The position numbers and the translations under genes are program-made. A DNA stretch of 64,000 nt from Bacillus_BD oryzisoli_A (lineage in GTDB: Bacteria > Bacillota > Bacilli > Bacillales > Cytobacillaceae), in contig NZ_JBHZRC010000001.1 of assembly GCF_043641075.1 (NCBI RefSeq), positions 1 to 64,000 on the forward strand, given 5' to 3'. The notes beneath the pieces were generated by a model, which had not been told where the DNA came from, ran no database searches, and was given only the letters and a program-made list of their open reading frames with translations. This document shows positions 60,757 through 64,000 of the stretch, in pieces (position 1 is the stretch's first letter; each line of letters starts with the position of its first letter).

Positions 60757-62631
60757 ATGAAAACATGTCAGTCATGCGGCAAGCCATTAGGAGAGGAGGC
60801 CAAATTATGTTCATCCTGTGGCACGTCAGTCCATCAAGAGGAACAACTATCTAAGAACCAAACGAGTGCGGCAATAGAGGCGGAAACGCGTAACCAACAT
60901 GCCGAAATGAAAAGCAAAAAAGGATTTTTACCAAAAAAAGCAATAATTATAGCACTCATTATTTTACTCATCGGTGCGTCGGGGGCAGCTGCTCTATTGC
61001 TCAAAAAGTCTGCGAAAGAAATCTATTTGCTTTCTGAATATAAATCCTATCAGGAAGCACAGAAGGAGTGGGATACTCAATATGGGGATGCAATCGAATT
61101 TCAAGAAAAACTACTTGAAACACCGTCTAATTCAGAACTTGTAGTAAGCGGTGATATCGAGCTGGATTCTCTAAAGGGTGACCAAGATTTTGAAATGGTA
61201 CGTGAATTGTTGAAAGCAACTACCATTTCAGCTAATACAGTCCAAGATCCAGTTCATAAAGAGGGTCATTATTCATTAGCCTTAAATGTGGAAAAAGAAA
61301 AAGCAATTGATCTTGAAATGTTCCAATCTAAAGAACAAATGGGAATCAAGGTTCCGTTACTATATGAAAAGTTCTTTTATTTAAACTTTGATGAATATGG
61401 AGAATTCATGCGCATGATCGATCCTTATTATGAAGGTCCGGAAACATTAGAGATGTCAGAGCTTGACCTTCAGGACTTGAAAATAACGGATAAAGAGAAG
61501 GAATACTTGAAAAAACGGTATAGTGATTTTCTTTTAGCAGAATTAAAGGATGAGTATTTCGATGTTCAAAATGGAATGAAATATGAGTATGAAGGAGAAA
61601 ACATGAAGCTCAGAGAGGTTACTTTATCCCTTTCAGAAGCTGAAACAAAGGCATTATTAAATAAATTCATGGATCATATTATCGAAGACAAAGAGCTTCA
61701 TAATATGATAGCAACTAGAATTGATAAAGTTGCGAAAGCTGCTGCTTTAGAGGATTCAGATGTTGAAATTCCTGAAAAGAATGTAATGATTGAGGAAATG
61801 GTTGACGGTCTTAAAGATGTAAAAGATGAAATGAAATCAATCGACTATCCGAAAGGTATTACATCAACCCTATTAATTGATAAGAATGAAATCATTATTG
61901 ATCGAAAAGTACAAGCAGCGATAAGTATTGACGGTCAGCAGGTAAATGCTGAGTTAGCAAGTAAGCATGTTCCTTACGGTGATAATCAGAAATTTAATGA
62001 ATGGAAGCTGACTATGGTTCCTAAATCTGACAAGGATTCAAGCCTGGTTTTCCAAATTAGCAATGATATCAAGAATGGAGAAGAAACACGAACTGAGAAA
62101 CTTAAGGCATCTGCGATGTTGGAAGAATTCGGTGAAAAAGAAGATATTTCGTTCACATTGACAAGTAGTTTTAAAGGGGAAGCAGGAAGCAAACAGGATA
62201 TTAATCGTGAGTTTTCACTTGCCTTTAACGGGGACAGCTTCTATGATGGGCCAAATATATTAACGGGTGAAATCAAACAAGTAAGTGATCTCAGCCTAAA
62301 GGAAAACTATCAAAATGAAAAGTTCAAGATTAAGGTTAACATGGAAGATGATTATGATTCAGGCACACTTACGTTAAACCTTGATTCAAAAACGAAGCTA
62401 AAGGAAAAAGTAAACATCCCAAGCTTTGACACGAATTCTGCTGAAGGGGTAAATGTAGTTCAAATTTCCGATGAACAAATGCTTGAAATAAGTGAAGCCG
62501 TTGGTACAAATCTTTTAACGCTTGGGGAAAAGTACGGGCTTATTCCAGAGGATTACTTTTATGGATATGAGGAAGAGCTTTATGGAACGGATGCCTATTA
62601 TGATATTCCTTTAGAAGATTATTATTATTAA
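60757..62631 (+). CDS. Zinc-ribbon membrane protein with large external domain
   Basis: 624 aa. N-terminal zinc ribbon (CQSCGKPLGEEAKLCSSCG), one membrane helix (about 63-82), then a ~540-residue extracellular acidic domain and a Tyr/Asp/Glu-rich tail. The layout resembles TcaA/YvbJ-type bacillus proteins (DUF6583-like), but I cannot name a function. GAGGGAG precedes ATG 60757; the frame runs on to 60688. Confidence 0.72.
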   Translation: MKTCQSCGKPLGEEAKLCSSCGTSVHQEEQLSKNQTSAAIEAETRNQHAEMKSKKGFLPKKAIIIALIILLIGASGAAALLLKKSAKEIYLLSEYKSYQEAQKEWDTQYGDAIEFQEKLLETPSNSELVVSGDIELDSLKGDQDFEMVRELLKATTISANTVQDPVHKEGHYSLALNVEKEKAIDLEMFQSKEQMGIKVPLLYEKFFYLNFDEYGEFMRMIDPYYEGPETLEMSELDLQDLKITDKEKEYLKKRYSDFLLAELKDEYFDVQNGMKYEYEGENMKLREVTLSLSEAETKALLNKFMDHIIEDKELHNMIATRIDKVAKAAALEDSDVEIPEKNVMIEEMVDGLKDVKDEMKSIDYPKGITSTLLIDKNEIIIDRKVQAAISIDGQQVNAELASKHVPYGDNQKFNEWKLTMVPKSDKDSSLVFQISNDIKNGEETRTEKLKASAMLEEFGEKEDISFTLTSSFKGEAGSKQDINREFSLAFNGDSFYDGPNILTGEIKQVSDLSLKENYQNEKFKIKVNMEDDYDSGTLTLNLDSKTKLKEKVNIPSFDTNSAEGVNVVQISDEQMLEISEAVGTNLLTLGEKYGLIPEDYFYGYEEELYGTDAYYDIPLEDYYY

Positions 62632-62689
62632 TTTTTTGAAAAATAAAGTGGTTATAGAAATTAATCTTAATAGTAAATAGTATTTTTAG

Positions 62690-62726
62690 TGAGGGCTTTC
62701 ATTAATTTGTGGAAGCTCTTTTTTTG
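62690..62726 (+). terminator. Terminator after zinc-ribbon gene
   Basis: GAG-GCTTTC pairs imperfectly with GGAAGCTC, followed by seven T. Confidence 0.55.
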
Positions 62727-62782
62727 CCTCCTCTTAAACTATAAACAGTTACTTAATATTCATTAAATCCATATGTAATAAT

Positions 62783-62825
62783 TTTACAATCTTTTCATGA
62801 AACTCACATTCTATTTACATATAAT
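62783..62825 (+). promoter_or_regulatory. Possible Pho box and -10 of glpQ
   Basis: TTTACA (62783), TTCATG (62794), TCACAT (62804) and TTTACA (62814) at 10-11 bp steps, directly followed by TATAAT (62820-62825). Fits PhoP activation, as known for B. subtilis glpQ. Confidence 0.45.
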
Positions 62826-62885
62826 ATTGATCGCTTTCCAATAATATATTAAGTAAGACACCATCCAAATTGGAGTTGAACAGCC

Positions 62886-63710
62886 TTGATGAAACACACA
62901 ATATTTGGACCTATGTTGGCTTTTACTTTGTTTTTCTGTCTGCTTCAGGTTGTGTTTGTGCCAAAATCAGCAGGAGAAGTACGAAAAATATTCACTATTG
63001 CCCATCGGGGAGCATCTGGTTATGCACCAGAAAACACGATTATAGCCTTTGACAAAGCCGTTGAAATGAAAGCAGATTATATTGAAATGGATGTTCAAAG
63101 AAGTAAAGACGGCAAATTAGTCATTATTCATGATACAACAGTCAATCGTACAACAAATGGAGCAGGGGCAGTCAAGGACCTAACCTTCGATGAATTACAG
63201 CATTTAGACGCGGGTGGCTGGAAAGGGGAGCATTTTTCTGGAGAGAGAATCCCTTTATTTGAAGAAGTGCTTGCCCGATATAAAGGGAAAATTGGTATCT
63301 TAATAGAATTAAAAGCACCGGAGCTCTATCCTGGTATTGAGGAAGAAGTTGTAAAAAAATTAAAAAAGTACAATCTTGATAAAAACGAAAGTGAAAGCAT
63401 CATCATTCAATCTTTTAATTTTAAATCAATGAGAAAAATGAAGCAGCTTTTACCGCATATTCCAATCGGTGTACTAATCTCAAGGCAAGAAAACGCGACT
63501 AAGCAGTCCATAAAAGACTTTTCTGCTTATGCTGACTATTACAATCCAAGCATTGACCTATTGACTGAGGAATTGGTTCTAACCGCAAAATCAGAGGGGA
63601 TGAAGGTGCTGTCATGGACAGTCAGAAGCCCTGAGACTGCGGAATTTCTCTTAGGTCATAATATTGATGCAATCGCAACGGATTATCCTGATTACGTTCT
63701 TGCGCAATAA
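62886..63710 (+). CDS. glpQ: Glycerophosphodiester phosphodiesterase GlpQ
   Basis: 274 aa, exported. Signal peptide (about 1-30), then a TIM-barrel GDPD domain: IAHRGASGYAPENT, YIEMDVQRSKDGKLVIIHD, IGILIELKAPELYPG, IIIQSFNF, LSWTVRSPE, IATDYPD. It hydrolyses glycerophosphodiesters and wall teichoic acid glycerol units, releasing glycerol 3-phosphate. TTG 62886 or ATG 62889, with GGAG 10-13 nt upstream. Confidence 0.93.
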   Translation: MMKHTIFGPMLAFTLFFCLLQVVFVPKSAGEVRKIFTIAHRGASGYAPENTIIAFDKAVEMKADYIEMDVQRSKDGKLVIIHDTTVNRTTNGAGAVKDLTFDELQHLDAGGWKGEHFSGERIPLFEEVLARYKGKIGILIELKAPELYPGIEEEVVKKLKKYNLDKNESESIIIQSFNFKSMRKMKQLLPHIPIGVLISRQENATKQSIKDFSAYADYYNPSIDLLTEELVLTAKSEGMKVLSWTVRSPETAEFLLGHNIDAIATDYPDYVLAQ

Positions 63711-63727
63711 TGTGAGTTATCAACATA

Positions 63728-63772
63728 ATTGCCCGACCAGGATTTATGATTACCTAATAGGTCGGGCATTTA
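63728..63772. terminator. Bidirectional terminator, glpQ/brnQ
   Basis: AATTGCCCGACC pairs with GGTCGGGCATT. Confidence 0.8.
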
Positions 63773-63841
63773 ATTGTTTATTCGAAATACTTGTATTTAT
63801 ATTTGTAGAATGTTACAAAAGAGTTTGAGAACATGCAATTA

Positions 63842-64000
63842 TTATTTGACCATGGTCATTTTTGATGCTTTTATATCAAGTCCTTCAGAAGTAGATGAGG
63901 CTTTCGGTTTCTTAAGCTGACTTAAAAGAACACCGATCAGAGTTCCTGCAACAGCTGGAAGGATCCATTCTAAACCAACTGATGAAAATGGAAGCAGATC
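63842..64000 (-). CDS. brnQ: BrnQ-like branched-chain amino acid transporter, C-terminal end
   Basis: The last 52 codons of a minus-strand gene whose start lies beyond the window. DLLPFSSVGLEWILPAVAG followed by TLIGVLLSQLKK looks like the final membrane helix of BrnQ transporters, then a short polar tail. Stop TAA at 63842-63844. A shared terminator with glpQ lies downstream. Confidence 0.6.
   Translation of the reverse strand, partial: DLLPFSSVGLEWILPAVAGTLIGVLLSQLKKPKASSTSEGLDIKASKMTMVK

Noticed and set aside
1..64000. Prophage, plasmid or defence island
   Set aside because: No integrase, structural phage genes, replication genes, toxin pairs or known defence genes; the only phage-like item is the small 14758 protein.

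Overview
The window looks like a low-GC, Gram-positive, spore-forming member of the Bacillaceae (Bacillus/Neobacillus-like). The evidence is strong AGGAGG-type ribosome sites with frequent TTG and GTG starts, close matches to Bacillus families (BcrC, VmlR, IolS, YocH, PdaC, YfhO, YfnB), a Bacillus-type tmRNA tag, a class B RNase P RNA and a long Bacillus-type SRP RNA. It reads as ordinary chromosome rather than prophage or plasmid. There is no rRNA, tRNA, CRISPR array or intact insertion sequence.

Layout. 1-5.4 kb: the edge-truncated end of an acidic repeat protein, a quinol nitric oxide reductase, an IolS-like aldo/keto reductase and BcrC. 5.6-8.2 kb: a PadR/HAAS/membrane-protein module with palindromic operators. 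8.4-13.2 kb: a DUF1643-like protein, a glutathione peroxidase, and a TetR-controlled ABC-2 exporter. 13.4-21.5 kb: a metallophosphoesterase, YfhF, an AAA ATPase, YocH with a WalR box, a UvrC-like nuclease, a SagB-like oxidoreductase and YfnB. 21.8-26.5 kb: tmRNA, a frameshifted methyltransferase pseudogene, a lipoprotein cytochrome c, VmlR behind an attenuator leader, and a CueP copper protein with an in-frame TGA. 26.5-36.7 kb: a lipoprotein, PdaC, an OhrR-like/glutathione peroxidase pair, a second PadR/HAAS pair, catalase, and a Fur-controlled DUF2325 gene next to an IDEAL-domain gene. 36.8-46.8 kb: an erythromycin-esterase-like protein, BioY, a divergent MocR/BenE pair, YfhO, a DUF3050 protein and a LiaF-like lipoprotein. 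47-50 kb: ffs and rnpB in tandem, an alpha-carbonic anhydrase, and dapA behind a lysine riboswitch. 50.4-64 kb: a MacAB-like export operon, a flavoprotein, an ABC exporter, DinB, a PCYCGC lipoprotein, YvdD, CarD, a PC4-like protein, a large zinc-ribbon membrane protein, GlpQ behind a possible Pho box, and the 3' end of brnQ.

The most interesting observation is the cueP gene at 25964-26494. Its only in-frame interruption is a TGA that sits exactly where the family has a conserved copper-binding cysteine. Spacing to the other two cysteines is preserved, and a 7-bp hairpin with a GGU loop starts 11 nt after the TGA, with its loop 18 nt after it. These are the expected marks of a selenocysteine codon with a bacterial SECIS element, so this may be an undescribed selenoprotein. 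A nonsense mutation is the main alternative.

Other points of note are a three-state attenuator upstream of vmlR, a family of short palindromic repeats (core GACGGTTCT) placed directly after stop codons, paired operator palindromes at the PadR and TetR genes, an OhrR-like regulator beside a glutathione peroxidase, and a seven-codon leader ORF overlapping the DUF3050 start codon.
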